Shown piece after piece: positions 11,730-23,058 of a stretch of DNA of 64,000 nucleotides; the first letter of the stretch is position 1; each line of letters opens with the position of its first letter. The translations under genes and the position numbers were made by a program. Source of the stretch: Phocoena phocoena (Eukaryota > Chordata > Mammalia > Artiodactyla > Phocoenidae); the NCBI RefSeq assembly GCF_963924675.1, contig NC_089220.1:62072639-62136638 (forward strand), given 5' to 3'. The notes below the pieces were generated by a model that was given only the letters and a program-made list of their open reading frames with translations, was not told the origin of the DNA and ran no database searches.

Positions 11730-12549
11730 GTGGATTTAGAAGATTTTTTTTTTTTAATGTTTAAAGTCTGTCTTAAAAGAAAAACATACAAATTCAGATT
11801 ACCGAACAGACATTATAATGACTAGCTCAGATTTAGGCTCCTGGAATGAAAGGGCCTAGCTATCCATTGGCAGCTGCCACGTGATCCTCGTCTGGAATAA
11901 CTTGGGACTCAGCGAATCCACTGGACTTTGTCTACAGCTCTTAGAACTGGCGAAAGCTGAAAGTTAGTTTCACATTGCTCTTATCATTTTTAGCCACTTT
12001 AAGATTTCTAAAATCAGGCTTAAAATATTATCTAGATGAAATCCCATCTGCTATAAGAGCTGCCATTTACCCAGCTCCCAGGATGCCAAGTAAATGGATC
12101 TGAATGTCTAGAAGGCCTGAAGTCATGTCCAATCCATTCTGATCTCAGGGTGGGGGACAGGGAGTGTCAACCCTTGGTCATCTCCAAGCCAAAGACAACT
12201 GAGAAGGCCCGGCCACTTCTAGGGATGCCCTTGGGGATTTATTCTACCCTAGGATGTGCTTAAGGTGACAAAGCTAGCAAAGTTCTCAGATTTCCTGAGA
12301 ACTGGTCCTAGCTTCCTCAAGTCACTTGTGTTGGGAGCTCTGTGGGGCTGGGTTGGGGCAGGTTATCTGTTCTCCAAGACTAGGGTTAGGAATGTGGACA
12401 GCCTGAGTTAAGAGCAAGACAGTCGACTGGGGCGTAGGTGGCCTGTAGGGCAAGAGTAAGGTTAAGGCCTCTGAGTAACCTGAGGTCAACACAAGAGAGC
12501 AAGGGAGAAGGGGATGTTTGGATTGCCCCAATCACAAGGAGGTAACGCT
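11730..12549. other. No recognisable feature; T-run near 11743
   Basis: A short T-run is followed by unassigned sequence. No gene or named repeat can be supported. Confidence 0.4.
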
Positions 12550-12791
12550 GGATCCGTAATTAGATTATCTTTTTTTTTTTTTTGCGGTACGTGGGCCTCT
12601 CACTGTTGTGGCCTCTCCCGTTGCGGAGCACAGGCTCTGGATGCGCAGGCCCAGCGGCCACGACTCAGGGGCCCAGCCGCTCCGCGGCATGTGGGATCTT
12701 CCCGGACGGGGGCATGAACCCGCGTCCCCTGCATCGGCAGGCGGACTCCCAACCACTGCGCCACCAGGAAAGCCCTGGATCCATAATTAGA
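12550..12791 (-). mobile_element. CHR-type SINE (short form) with target duplication
   Basis: The element is about 12565-12776 in minus orientation. On the plus strand it starts with a T-run and 'GCGGTACGTGGGCCTCTC' and ends at the head 'CCACCAGGAAAGCCC'. The 15-bp target duplication with one mismatch is ggatccgtaattaga (12550-12564) and ggatccataattaga (12777-12791). This shorter, GC-rich form lacks the 'GGCTGTGTTGGG' tail module of the long form. Confidence 0.95.
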
Positions 12792-12814
12792 GAGTGTGGG
12801 AACAAAGCTGATGT

Positions 12815-13030
12815 ATAGGCTTTAGAATCAGAGTTGCATTCAAACCCCATGTGAGTTCAGCACCTTTAGACAAATGACTTAATTTCCCTTAACCTAAGTT
12901 TTCTTATCTGTGAAATGAAAATACTGTAATAACCACTTATAGGGTGGTCCTAGAGATTAAATGAGGTAACAGGCAAAAAAGTGCTTCCTACAGCTCCTGG
13001 CACATAGTAGTGGATCAATAAATTTGCAGT
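12815..13030 (+). repeat. MIR, sense
   Basis: 'GGCTTTAGAATCAGAGTTGC', 'AAATGACTTAATTTCCC', 'GAGATTAAATGAGGTAAC' and 'TCCTGGCACATAGTAG' occur in MIR order and end with 'ATCAATAAA'. Confidence 0.8.
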
Positions 13031-13929
13031 TGCCTTATAATTATTAAGGTTAGTAAGGGAGAAGATTTCCTAGAGACCACAGAGTGGGGAGACACCAGCT
13101 GTCAGGTGAGAAAAGTTTCTGCCTCAGCTGGAGTGATGACCTCAGGGCCTTGGGTGAGGAAGCCCCTTCTCCAAGGACTAGGAACCGTGAAGCACCAAGA
13201 GGTGATGGGGTGAGTACAGCCTGAGGGCCAAGCAGGAAGGACCTTACTTGAACCATGAGATGGAAGTCACCAACAAGAAACGAGTTCCTTGGCATGGTGA
13301 GGTAGAGGACAACTTTAAAAATGGTTTGTTTGGAAGAGGCATGATTTTTGCTTATGTTAGATTGCTTAAAACTGTTTGAAAATCAAATTTAAATACTAAC
13401 AACTGCAAACGCTGATGTAAGAGGAAAATGTTATTTTTAACACACACACTCACCCACCATCTTTGAAAGGCTTGTGTCCACTATGGGCCCTGATAGGTGT
13501 GAGCATGGAAGTTTGGAGAAATAAGCCGGGGAATGGCTACATTGTTCTGTGTGATATAGGGAAGAAGCTTGTGAGGTTGAAGCACACTGGGGAAGAAAGA
13601 ATCTCAGGGAATAAATGTATCTGATCAGGAATGCTAAGTAGTCTGCCCTTCCCTAATATTGCTACAAAATCTTTGTGGAAATCAACATTGCCCACTAATG
13701 CCTGGGTTGTGAATGAATCTCTTTAGGGGGAATGTAAAGTGCTGAGCCCTTTGTTAATATTGGTGAAAGGTGAAAACAGAGACTGCATCTGGGGAAGCTG
13801 CCATTGAGTTTCCTGAGATTCTCTGTTGTGACTGTACATCCATGCCTTAAATCAGGCCACCTTGAGAGTCTGCTTCTTTGACTGAAGGTGCATCAGATAG
13901 AAGGTTTAGGGGAAGCAATGCCCTTGAGG
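13031..13929. other. No recognisable feature
   Basis: This is unassigned sequence. The minus-strand 81-codon frame at 13050-13295 has no familiar content. Confidence 0.45.
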
Positions 13930-14110
13930 CTATTCATTCAAGCAACAGATATTTACTGAGCACTTACGTGTGCTGGGTGCTATGCACCGTGTTAACAGAA
14001 ATGTGGTCTTTGTTATCAAAAAACTCTCAGTCTAATCAGGAAGGAGGATAAGAGACAATGTGACAAGTGATGTGATGGGAGTATGCAGAATGTGTATGGG
14101 AGTACAGAAG
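13930..14110 (-). repeat. L2 3' end, antisense
   Basis: 'TATTCATTCAAGCAACAG', 'TATTTACTGAGCACTTACG' and 'TGCTGGGTGCTATGCACCG' match the reverse complement of an L2 terminus, followed by 'AACTCTCAGTCTAATCAGG'. Confidence 0.65.
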
Positions 14111-14848
14111 AATGGTGCCAGAAAAGACTCTAGGACAAAGGTCAAACTCATTTGCTGATGAGCAAATCATTTATGAGTAAAACATTAGGGTTGGTAAACA
14201 TAAGTATTGCCTTATGGTGAGTTGACCATCCAAAAAGAAGCAACTGAGACACAACCATTCAGAGAAGAGGTAGAAGTACCTGAATATTATTCTTTTGGCC
14301 TCCTGGTTTCAGTTTTTCCCCCACACGTCTTGTCTCATGGTTTCTGTATTTTGTTTCCAGAGGAAACTGGCCCAGCAAAAAAGCCTTTAAAATAGTATGG
14401 AATTGGTGGGTTTTCAAAAGCAGGTTAAAAGGAAAGAGGTGGTTAATTGATTAAGCTAGGAATAGACTCTTTAGAGTACAGTGAAGCCTGTAGACAAATA
14501 GGCTTCATAATGAGCTTGCTTCCTTACTATTATTTTAAACAATAGAATTTGCATAAACCCAGAGCAGAAGTATTTATGAACGAAGAAATGTATGTATTTT
14601 GCATGCATTCTTTTTATATAGAGCTCTGCTATTCAGTAAGAAAAGGGAGGAGACTAAATTAATGAGACATTTTATAATTAACATAGTAAAATTTGTATAT
14701 TTCAGATGAATAGTGTCTTTGATACATAAGTTTGAGAAGGTATATATTTATTTTAGCGTTTCTGAAACTGCTCAAAATGTTTTTGAGATTTTCTTTAGAG
14801 TCCGTTGGAGTTTAAACCAGGAAACAAGCAATGTGATTTTACACTACT
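14111..14848. other. No recognisable feature
   Basis: This is unassigned A/T-rich sequence. No gene or named repeat is supported. Confidence 0.4.
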
Positions 14849-15085
14849 TAGAGGCAGTGGTATACTAGAAAGAATCGGAAAGACCCAAGTTGCAATCCTG
14901 GCTCTGCCATTTGCTAAGTGTGTAACCTTGGAAAAGTTTAGCCTCTCTCTTGCACTTTTCTCATCTCTAAAATGGGAATAATAATGTCAAAATATTCAGA
15001 ATTTCTAGGAGTAGTGAGATAATGCAAGTTTTTATCACTGTGATTGGCACATAGTTGGCAGCTGCTCAATAAATCTTCCTTCTCC
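14849..15085 (+). repeat. MIR, sense, nearly full length
   Basis: 'AGGCAGTGGTATACTAGAAAG' begins the tRNA-like head. 'CCTGGCTCTGCCATTTGC', 'GTGTAACCTTGG', 'CTAAAATGGGAATAATAATG' and 'TTGGCACATAGTTGG' follow in MIR order. Confidence 0.88.
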
Positions 15086-15194
15086 TCCTCACTTACTGTT
15101 AAGGTTTTATTCTGACCAAAAATATTTTCAGGCGACTTATTTATCGTTCTTAAATGTTAAATCTTTGCCTTTTTGAGAATCTGTAAAGAATATG

Positions 15195-15650
15195 CTATCA
15201 ATTCCACTTTCTAGAAATACTCAAACAATGTACAAATTAATATTTATAAGGATATCAATTATGCATTGCTCATAAGACTGAAAAATTATAAAAACAGCCC
15301 AATGTTTGTCAGTAGAAGGTAGCTTAAGTAAATTACGGTGCGTCTATACAGTGAATGGCTATGCAGTCATAGATGAATGCTAAGTCTATGCCAACATGGA
15401 AAGATATCTAAGAGAGCTATTTCTCAAGCAAGTTGTTGAATACTGTGTATAATATGGTCCCGTTCCTGTTAAAATATGTATGTAAACACATATATTTTAA
15501 AAACCTTGGAAGGATATGCCTCAAAGTAGCAGTATTTGTGGGTTGGTGGTGGTGGGAGACTTTCATTTTTTAATTGCATATTTGTGTAATATTGAATTGT
15601 TTACCATGAGTATTTACAGGTATTACTTTTGTAATTAGAAAATAAGAGAA
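15195..15650 (+). repeat. L1M (ancient L1) 3' portion, sense
   Basis: The order 'CAATTCCACTTTCTAGAAATAC', 'AATTATGCATTGCTCATAAG', 'GGTGCGTCTATACAGTGAATGG' and 'ATAATATGGTCCCGTTCCTG' is the recognisable end of an L1M ORF2 plus 3' UTR. A related copy lies at 57125-57610. Confidence 0.65.
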
Positions 15651-16029
15651 AAAGAGGGGTGAGGGGGATATTACCTCCAGATTCTGAGGAAAAGGCCAGT
15701 AAAAGGGAATTATAAAATATTTTAAGCAATGGCTACATTTAGAAGTTACTGCTTGGCTTTGGGAGTCTAATGCTCACTTGGAGAGCATATGGATCCTGGT
15801 ATATTGTGAAAGAATCAAGCCTGCTCATATCAATCCATACCTAATGTTATGACTACTACACTACTCTAGTTTCATACTATCACTACATATACAATACATA
15901 TTACATGTGTACTATAGTTATACCTTCTAGGTAAGAGAGCCAGTGCTGTGCGAGAAATTCCATTATTAAGTGGTTTAATTTCTTCTGATTAAGGGATTAT
16001 CTAATATTAAAATTCTGCACTAAGGACCC
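15651..16029. other. No recognisable feature
   Basis: This is unassigned A/T-rich sequence following the L1M relic. Confidence 0.4.
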
Positions 16030-16222
16030 TTCTTATGTGTTCCCACAGCATGCTGTATACCTGTGTCAGATGGTTTATATTGATTTTAATTGTCTATTTC
16101 CTATTTGCCTCAAAGATTCAGCTCCTTCTAGAAGGAACCATGTACTGACAGCTCTGTTCCCCAGTGCATTCCACAATGCTGCACACAGAGGGGTCTCGGT
16201 ATGTTCATCAGTTGAATGACCG
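16030..16222 (+). repeat. L2 3' end, sense
   Basis: 'CTCCTTCTAGAAGGAACCATG', 'CTCTGTTCCCCAGTGCATTC' and 'CAATGCTGCACACAGAGGGG' decay from the L2 3' consensus and end in 'TCAGTTGAATGA'. Confidence 0.55.
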
Positions 16223-16392
16223 CTCCTAGGAAAGACATCACATAAAGGCTGAACCTGTTGTTTCTACTGCAACTATTGTGAAGATGAATTGAGGAAATAT
16301 ATGTGAGGGCATTTTGTAAACTATTAATTACTACACAAATGCACATGATCATTGTTACTGGCAAATTATTTTTCTCAGATAATTTTCGAGGG

Positions 16393-16418
16393 GTGTGTGT
16401 ATATATATATATATATAT
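16393..16418. repeat. (TA)n microsatellite
   Basis: A short GTGT run passes into nine TA units. No coding content. Confidence 0.9.
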
Positions 16419-16494
16419 TTTAAACAAGCAAACGTAAATGATTTTTATTAGGTTCCTCTTGTCGTTCTAACATTTTCATAATACATGCCCTTTT

Positions 16495-17171
16495 ATTTTA
16501 TTTATTTTAACATCTTTATTGGAGTATAATTGCTTTACAATGGTGTGTTAGTTTCTGCTGTATAACAAAGTGAATCAGCTGTATGTATACATATATCCCC
16601 ATATCTCCTCCCTCTTGCGTCTCCCTCCCACCCTCCCTATCCCACCCCTCTAGGTGGTCACAAAGCACCGAGCTGATCTCCCGGTGCGATGCAGCTGCTT
16701 CCCACTAGCTATCTATTTTTACATTTGGTAGTGTATATATGTCCATGCCACTCTCTCACTTTGTCCCAGCTTACCCTCCCCCCTCCCCGTGTCCTCAAGT
16801 CCATTCTCTATGTCTGCGTCTTTATTCCTGTCCTGCCCCTAGGTTCATCAGAACCTTTTTTTTTTTTTTTTTTTTGCGGTACGCGGGCCTCTCACTGTTG
16901 TGACCTCTCCCGTTGCGGAGCACAGGCTCCGGAGGCACAGGCTCAGCGGCCATGGCTCACGGGCCCAGCCGCTCCGCGGCATGTGGGATCTTCCCGGATC
17001 GGGGCACGAACCCATGTCCCCTGCATCGGCAGGCGGACTCTCAACCACTGCGCCACCAGGGAAGCCCCCTTTTTTTTTTTTAAGAGTCCATATATATGTG
17101 TTAGCATACGGTATTTGTTTTTCTCTTTCTGACTTACTTCACTCTGTATGACAGACTCTAGGTCCATCCAC
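16495..17171 (-). mobile_element. Antisense L1 3' end, split by a SINE
   Basis: Two parts of one L1 (16495-16855 and 17068-17171) read on the minus strand as the end of ORF2 followed by the 3' UTR. On the plus strand the 3' UTR shows 'CATCTTTATTGGAGTATAATT' and the C-rich 'CTCCCTCCCACCCTCCCT'. The C-rich block is the complement of the G-rich tract of L1 3' UTRs. A SINE interrupts it in a T-tract. The 5' truncation is at 'CTAGGTCCATCCA' (17171). I found no convincing target duplication. Confidence 0.85.
16856..17067 (-). mobile_element. CHR-type SINE (short form) nested in L1
   Basis: The plus strand starts with a T-run and 'GCGGTACGCGGGCCTCTC' and ends at the head 'CGCCACCAGGGAAGCCCC'. It lies inside a T-tract of the antisense L1, so the duplication is T-rich and its exact ends are ambiguous. 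It is less diverged than the long-form SINEs. Confidence 0.93.
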
Positions 17172-18472
17172 TCGAGGGGTATATTTTAATGGGTGCAGGT
17201 ATGATATTGGGTCTTCCCTCCCTGACAGTGGCAAAAATGTCTGACCCATCCTCTATCTGCTTGCATTCTAAAGAGTTCAACTTCTTGCAAGGAGGACTGC
17301 TGGGAAAAGAAATTAACAAGGAAATGTTTCAGTTCAGTGAAAACAGGCATGAGTGAATGGTAGGTAAAGATTATATGGGAGCAAGGTATAGGAAAATACA
17401 TAAAGCATGTCCTGACAGCCTCAAATAGCACTTTTCATCTATTCCAGAGTCTTTGGTCAATGACACTTCTTTATATGAGATGGAGTTCTTTGGCTCAGGG
17501 CTTTTGTCCTCGTGAAAGGCATGGCTTTGCTCTCTAGGTTGCAAAGAAAGTGTTTTAAAACTGGGATTTTTGTCATTAGTTTCCCAGGAAACCATTTTGG
17601 TTCTGATGCTAATTTGTGTACCTGACTGTTTTAATTGAAAATGGGGCCTAGGGGAGGGGGGAGCAGAGGGAAAGACTGCTTTGGGTTACTGCCCGCTAAG
17701 AGGATGCCAGGCTGAGGGTGCCAAGTCGACTTGGCTTCACCCTGTACTTGGTGCCAGCTGGCGCCAGGCTGCTCAACTGAGGTCACCAGAGTACGGGGCC
17801 AGGAGAAAGAGACTCGTTTTCTTTTCTTATTTCTGACCCAAGAGAGTAGAGGTTGGGCCCAGCAAACACTCACTGCTGTCTGAGTTAGAGGAAGCCAGCA
17901 GACAGGCCTAAGCAAGACAAACAGCTCATGTCTTGGAAGTGTTCTAAGTTTCCTGCTTAAGGCATTTTTAAAACATCTCCTCCCTCAGAAGGAATGATGT
18001 CCCTAGAGGGCGTGGATATCTGGAACTTACCTTTACCAAAGCATCTACAAATGAGCTGTATTTACTCTTCTGTGGCTTTTTCTTTTGGTGACCGGAGCCT
18101 CCATGGTGATGGCATGGAAGGTGTGGCTTTGCATGCCAAAGAATGCAGCATTCTCACTTAAGACCTGTAATGTTCCCTAGAGAGGTAGCAGCACATCTGT
18201 GCATTTCAGCTCCAAACGCCTGGTAGCGAAGGTTTGTTAGCTGCAGACAGTCTTGAAGCCTCCTTGCTGGACGGGCACAGCTCACAGGCAGGACCCTCAC
18301 AGCCAGACCTGGCCTCACAGCTCTGTGCAGAGCACAGGGAGACCAAGGGTAACAAGGTCTTGGTAAAAGCCATTCCAGGGCCATGTAACCACGAAAGATG
18401 AATCCTGGACTAGACTGTAGCTTTCTTTATGTGCATAGGTTCCCATGTGGACCTGGATAAACATCCTCTCTA
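17172..18472. other. No recognisable feature
   Basis: This is unassigned sequence. Open frames on the minus strand up to 94 codons (17631-17915) lack recognisable content. No named repeat is seen. Confidence 0.45.
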
Positions 18473-18809
18473 GTCTAGAACCGTGCTGCCCGATATGGTA
18501 ACCGCTGGCCACATGTGCTATGGAATGCTTGAAATGTGGCTAGACTGGTTTGAGACATGTAAGTGTAAAATACACACTGACGTTTCAAAGACACAGTATG
18601 AGAAAAAAGTGTAAACTATCTCAATAGTTTTTTATATGGATTACATGTTAACATGGTAATCTTTTAAATACATTGAGTTAAATGAAAATATCATTAGAAT
18701 TAATTTCACTTGCTTCTTTTAAATCTTTTTTTTTACTATGGTTACTAGAAAATTAAAAATTATATACATGCCCACACGTGTATTTCGATTGGACAGCACT
18801 GGTCTGGAG
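18473..18809. mobile_element. hAT-type MITE with 8-bp target duplication
   Basis: The element is 18481-18801. Its ends are inverted: the left end ccgtgctgcccgatatgg compares with the reverse complement of the right end, cagtgctgtccaatcg. The flanking 8-mers are gtctagaa (18473-18480) and gtctggag (18802-18809), a two-mismatch duplication of hAT length. The interior is A/T-rich and non-coding. I recognise it as a common ancient mammalian non-autonomous element but do not assert the family name. Confidence 0.75.
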
Positions 18810-18854
18810 TGAGTACCATCCTACTCCGTGAGCAGCTAGCGTGCTGAAATAGAT

Positions 18855-19130
18855 AAGACCCAGACTCTGCTCTCAGACACTCCCAGTCTAGGGGAGAGGC
18901 AGGTATTTATAGAGTTATAGCCTGGGGTGAGTGCTGGAAGAGGAGAGTGTGCACAGTGCTGTGGGAACCCCAAGGAAAGAAAAACACCCAGGTGGAGAGC
19001 ATCAATCAGGGAAGGCTTCAAGGAGGAGGGAGTGGGATACACAGGGCTTTTAGCAATCAGAGGAAAAGAAGGCAATGATGTGAAGAGGCACAGATTGGGG
19101 AAATGCCTGCCCTGTTTCAACACAACACAT
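18855..19130 (-). repeat. L2-like remnant, antisense
   Basis: 'GACTCTGCTCTCAGACACTC', 'GGGAAGGCTTCAAGGAGGAG' and 'GAAGAGGCACAGATTGGGG' follow the order of antisense L2-like sequence. The match is moderate. Confidence 0.4.
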
Positions 19131-19249
19131 ATGATTCAGTTGTGTGTAGCTGTAACAAAAAATGGGTGAGTGGAGGAGAGGAAGCTGTGAAGACAGGCCA
19201 AGCCTTCAGGTTCTGATAGGTCTCTCCTGCCCTGAGGAGTCCACACTTA

Positions 19250-19425
19250 GACTGTGGCTCAGGAATTCTCTCATCGTGATGTGCTGAAGAATTACTTGGG
19301 GAGTTTTGAAAATGTCACACACACAGAGACTTTGATCCTGCTGGGTTAGGCTTTGGAATCAGCATTTTAAAATCAGCACCCCCTGATGACTAATGCAGAC
19401 CCCACTCTGGAAAATGCTACTGCAG
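19250..19425 (+). mobile_element. MER5-like hAT MITE
   Basis: 'GTGCTGAAGAATTACTTGGGG', 'CTTTGGAATCAGCATTTTAA' and 'CCACTCTGGAAAATGCTACTG' are decayed versions of the MER5A/MER5B order. Confidence 0.5.
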
Positions 19426-20009
19426 GTAAGTGGGGAGGTGTTTGTTAAGTGGTAATGTGATCATGCCTGCATTTAAGGAAGATACTCAGAGAACACAAGG
19501 CAGGTGGACAGGGAAAGTTCTCCTGAGCCTGTAGAGTGTTGGCTGTTCAACTCTCAAGGTGAGAAGTGAGGAGGGTCTGAAGTAGAGTGGTGGAAATTCA
19601 AATGGGAAGCGGAGATGATTGCCGGAGATATTTAGAGAGTCAAACTATCAGGCCTTGCTGACTGACTTGGTCCTTCCATGTGCCCTTGTTTCTTGCCCCA
19701 GTATCACATCTGAGCACTGGTTTTGTTGTTTGCTTATTATCCCTCACTTTAGAACACAAAAGTCTTCTTAGTGAGAACTTCCAAAAAGGAGTTGATAGAG
19801 GGTTCAGTTTCTGAGAGGCTTCAGTTTCCTATTATAAAGGCATTTTTAGGGGATCTAAAGCATACCTACCTCTAACACCTTTTCTAAGTTCCCTCTTGTA
19901 CTCCTGACCACAGCTGCATAAAATGAACAGAACTAAGTGGAGGTGTCCCAGCCTGCCCAGAGCTTCCTGGCTGCCTTGATGCCTCACCAAGGGAAGAAAA
20001 GACCAGGCT
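19426..20009. other. No recognisable feature
   Basis: This is unassigned sequence up to the antisense L1 insertion site. Confidence 0.4.
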
Positions 20010-20099
20010 GGCTTACATTTTTTTTTTAAATTGGAGTATAATTGATTTACAATGTTGTGTTAGTTTCAGGTGTACAGCAAAGTGAATCAGTTATACGTA

Positions 20100-21067
20100 C
20101 AGTAAGTCCCCTACATATGAACCTTCAAGTTGCGAACTTTTAAAGATGCAAGTGTGCGTTCACATGTCCAATCGAGTAAGTTAGTTCACGTATCTGGTGT
20201 ACATTGTCACGTGCGTGCATCCCCTACAAGTGGTTGTGCTTTTGTGTACTTTACTGTACAGTACTGTATAGAGTACAGTAGTACAGTATCTTTATTTCAA
20301 GCCCAGGATGTGCGGAAGCAAGCGTAAAAGCAGCGGTGACGTAGCTGGTACTGCTAAGAGGCGGCAGGAATTGGAGGCCCAGAGAAAGGATGAAGAGAGA
20401 CAAGGGGAAGAAGTAACTAAAGAACTGAAGAGATTCACGATGCAGGAAGTGGCAAGGGGATTTTCTTTATTTGAGAAGGCACTGTGAGTTTTTGAGGCAC
20501 AGGACCCGAGTGTAGAACTGTACAGGAAGGTTGAAGCAGCCGTTCAGAATGCAATCCAGTGCTACTGTGTCATCTATGACAAGAAAAAAAGAGCTACAAC
20601 CCAGACATCCCTGGATCGTTTTTTCAAGAGGGTAGATAGAATTGAATCCAGCAAGGAACCAGAACCTGTGCCATCACCATCAGGCGTGAGTGAGATTGCA
20701 GCTTGCCCTCCATCTCCTATTGCTGACTATCCTTCAGCTCTACCATCTCCCACCTCCTCTCCCTCCTCCAGTCAGTAACTCTTCTTGCCTGTTCACTCGA
20801 TGCCAGCCCCTGGATGCCAGCTGTTGTACAGTACTATTGTAATATACTTTTCAAGGTACTGTACTGTAAGGTTAAAAATGTTTATTTTTTCTGTTTGTTT
20901 TTTATGTATTATTTATGTGAAAAGTATTATAAACCTATTATAGTACAGTACTGTGTAGCCAATTGTGTTAGTTGGGTACCTAGGCTAATTTTGTTGGACT
21001 TAAGAACAAATTGGACTTACGAATGTGCTCTCGGAATGGAACTCGTTCTTATGTAGGGGACTTACTG
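20100..21067 (+). mobile_element. Tigger-like DNA transposon, internally deleted, TA duplication
   Basis: The ends are inverted repeats: CAGTAAGTCCCCTACATA at the left, and the reverse complement of the right end reads the same. TA dinucleotides at 20098-20099 and 21068-21069 form the target duplication typical of Tc1/mariner-pogo elements. The interior carries a short fused transposase remnant. Repeated GTACAGTACTGTA-like motifs lie inside both ends (about 20250-20290 and 20822-20955). It is inserted in the 3' UTR of the antisense L1, so it moved after that L1 had landed. At 968 bp it is a non-autonomous deletion derivative. Confidence 0.9.
20308..20778 (+). pseudogene. Tigger/pogo-type transposase remnant (N- and C-terminal parts fused)
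   Basis: This frame of 157 codons including the terminal stop starts MCGSKRKSSGDVAGTAKRRQ, which resembles the extreme N-terminus of Tigger/jerky-type transposases. It then passes directly into a charged helix and a C-terminal segment containing 'AVQNAIQCYCVIYDKKKR' and 'TTQTSLDRFFKRVDR', followed by a Ser/Pro-rich end. The DNA-binding CENP-B-like domains and the DDE catalytic domain normally lying between are absent, so the fusion reflects an internal deletion. A single in-frame TGA at 20485-20487 breaks the frame; otherwise it is open to the TAA at 20776. It cannot act as a transposase. Family assignment rests on motif recall. The frame was read directly and checked for phase. Confidence 0.8.
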
Positions 21068-22166
21068 TATACATATATCCATTCTTTATTAGGTTCTTTT
21101 CCCATACAGGTTATTACAGAATATTGAGTGGAGTTCCCTGTGCTATACAGTAGGTTCTTATTAGTTATCTATTTTATACATAGTAGTGTGTATATGTTAA
21201 TCGCAGTCTCCTAATTTATCCCGCACACCCCCTCGCCTTTGGTAACCATGAGCTTGTTTTCTACATCTGTGACTTGATTTCTATTTTGTAAATAACTTCG
21301 TTTGTACTATTTTTTTTTAGATTCCACATATAAGTGATATCATATGATATTTGTCTTTCTGACTTACTTCACTTAGTATGGTAATCTTTAGGTCCATCCA
21401 TGTTGCTGCAGATGACATTATTTTGTTCTTTTTTATGGCTGAGTAATAGTCCATTGTATATATGTACCACATCTTCTTTATCCATTCCTCTGTTGATGGA
21501 CATTTAGGTTGCTTCCATGTTTTGACTATTGTAAATAGTGCTGCAATGAACATTGAGTGCATGCATCTTTTCGAATTATGGTTTTCTCTGGATATATACC
21601 CAGGAGTGGGATTGCTGGGTCACATGGTAGTTCTATTTTTAGTTTTTTTAAGGGACTTCCATACTGTTCTCCATAATGGTTGTACCAATTTACATTCCCA
21701 TCAACAGAGTAGGAGGGTTCCTTTTTCTCCACACCCTCTCCAGCATTTATTATTTGTAGATTTTTTGATGATGGCCATTCTGACTGGTGTGAGGGGATTC
21801 CTCATTGTAGTTTTGATTTGCATTTCTCTAATAAAGTGATGTTGAGCATCTTTTCACATGCCTGTTGGCTATCTGTATGTCTTCTTTGGAGAAATGTCTA
21901 TTTAGATCTTTCACCAATTTTTTAATTGGGTTGTTTTTTTTTTGATATTGAGCTGCATGAGCTATTTGTATATTTTGGAGATTAATCCCTGTTGGTCACT
22001 TTGTTTGCAAATGTTTTCTCCCATTCTGTGGGTTGTCTTTTCATCTTGTTTATGGTTTCCTTTGCTGTGCCAAAGCTTTTAAGTTTAATTAGGTCCCATT
22101 TTTTGGTTTGTTTTTATTTTCATTACTCTAAGAGGTAGATCAAAAAAGATATTGCTGAGATTGGTT

Positions 22167-22177
22167 CAAGATGGCGG
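22167..22177 (+). promoter_or_regulatory. YY1-like site at the L1 5' end
   Basis: CAAGATGGCGG begins 10 bases into the element. This matches the YY1 consensus, and an equivalent site near the start of human L1 is known to help position transcription initiation. Function here is inferred from sequence and position only. Confidence 0.6.
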
Positions 22178-23058
22178 AGTAGAAGGACGTGCCCTCACTC
22201 CCTCTTGCAGGAACACCAGAATCACAACTAACTGCTGAACATTCATCGACAGGAAGACACTGGAACTCACCAAAAAAGATACCCCATATCCAAAGACAAA
22301 GGAGAAGCCACAATGAGATGGTAGGATGGGCGCAATCACAATAAAATCAAATTCTGTAACTGCTGAATGGGTGACTCACAAACTGTAGAACACTTATACC
22401 ACAGAAGTCCACCCACTGGAGTGAAGTTTCTGAGCCCCATGTTAGACTTCCCAACCTGGGGGTCCGGCAAAGAGAGGAGGAATTCCTAGACAATCAGACT
22501 TTGGAGGCTAGCAGGATTTGACTGCAGGACTTCGACAGGACTGGGGAAAACAGAGACTCCACTCCTGGTGGGCACACACAAAGTAGTGAGCACACTGGGA
22601 CCTAGGGGAAGGAACAGTGACCCCATAGGAGACTGAACCTGACCTACCTGCTAGTGTCAGAGAGTCTTCTGCAGAGGCGGGGGTCGCTCTGTCTCACGGT
22701 GAAGACAGGGACACTGGCAGCAGAAGTTCTGGGAAGTACTCCTTGGCCTGAGCCCTCCCAGAGTCCATCATTAGCCCCACAAAAGAGCCCAGGTAGGCTC
22801 CAGTGTCAGGTCACCTCAGGCCAAACAACCAACAGAGAGGGAACCCAGCCCCACCCATCAGCAGACAAGTGGATTAAAGTTTTACTGAGCCCTGCCCACC
22901 AGAGCAACATCCAGCTCTACCCACCACCAGTCCCTCCCATCAGGAAACTTGCGCAAGCCTCTTATATAGCCTCATCCACCAGAGGACAGACAGCAGAAGC
23001 AAGAATAAATACAGCCCTGCAGCCTGTGGAACAAAAACCACATTCACAGAAAGACAAG

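Noticed and set aside
12565..12776. tRNA gene suggested by A- and B-box-like sequence
   Set aside because: The tRNA-like head belongs to a CHR SINE. It has no complete cloverleaf and the same unit recurs eight times with A-tails.
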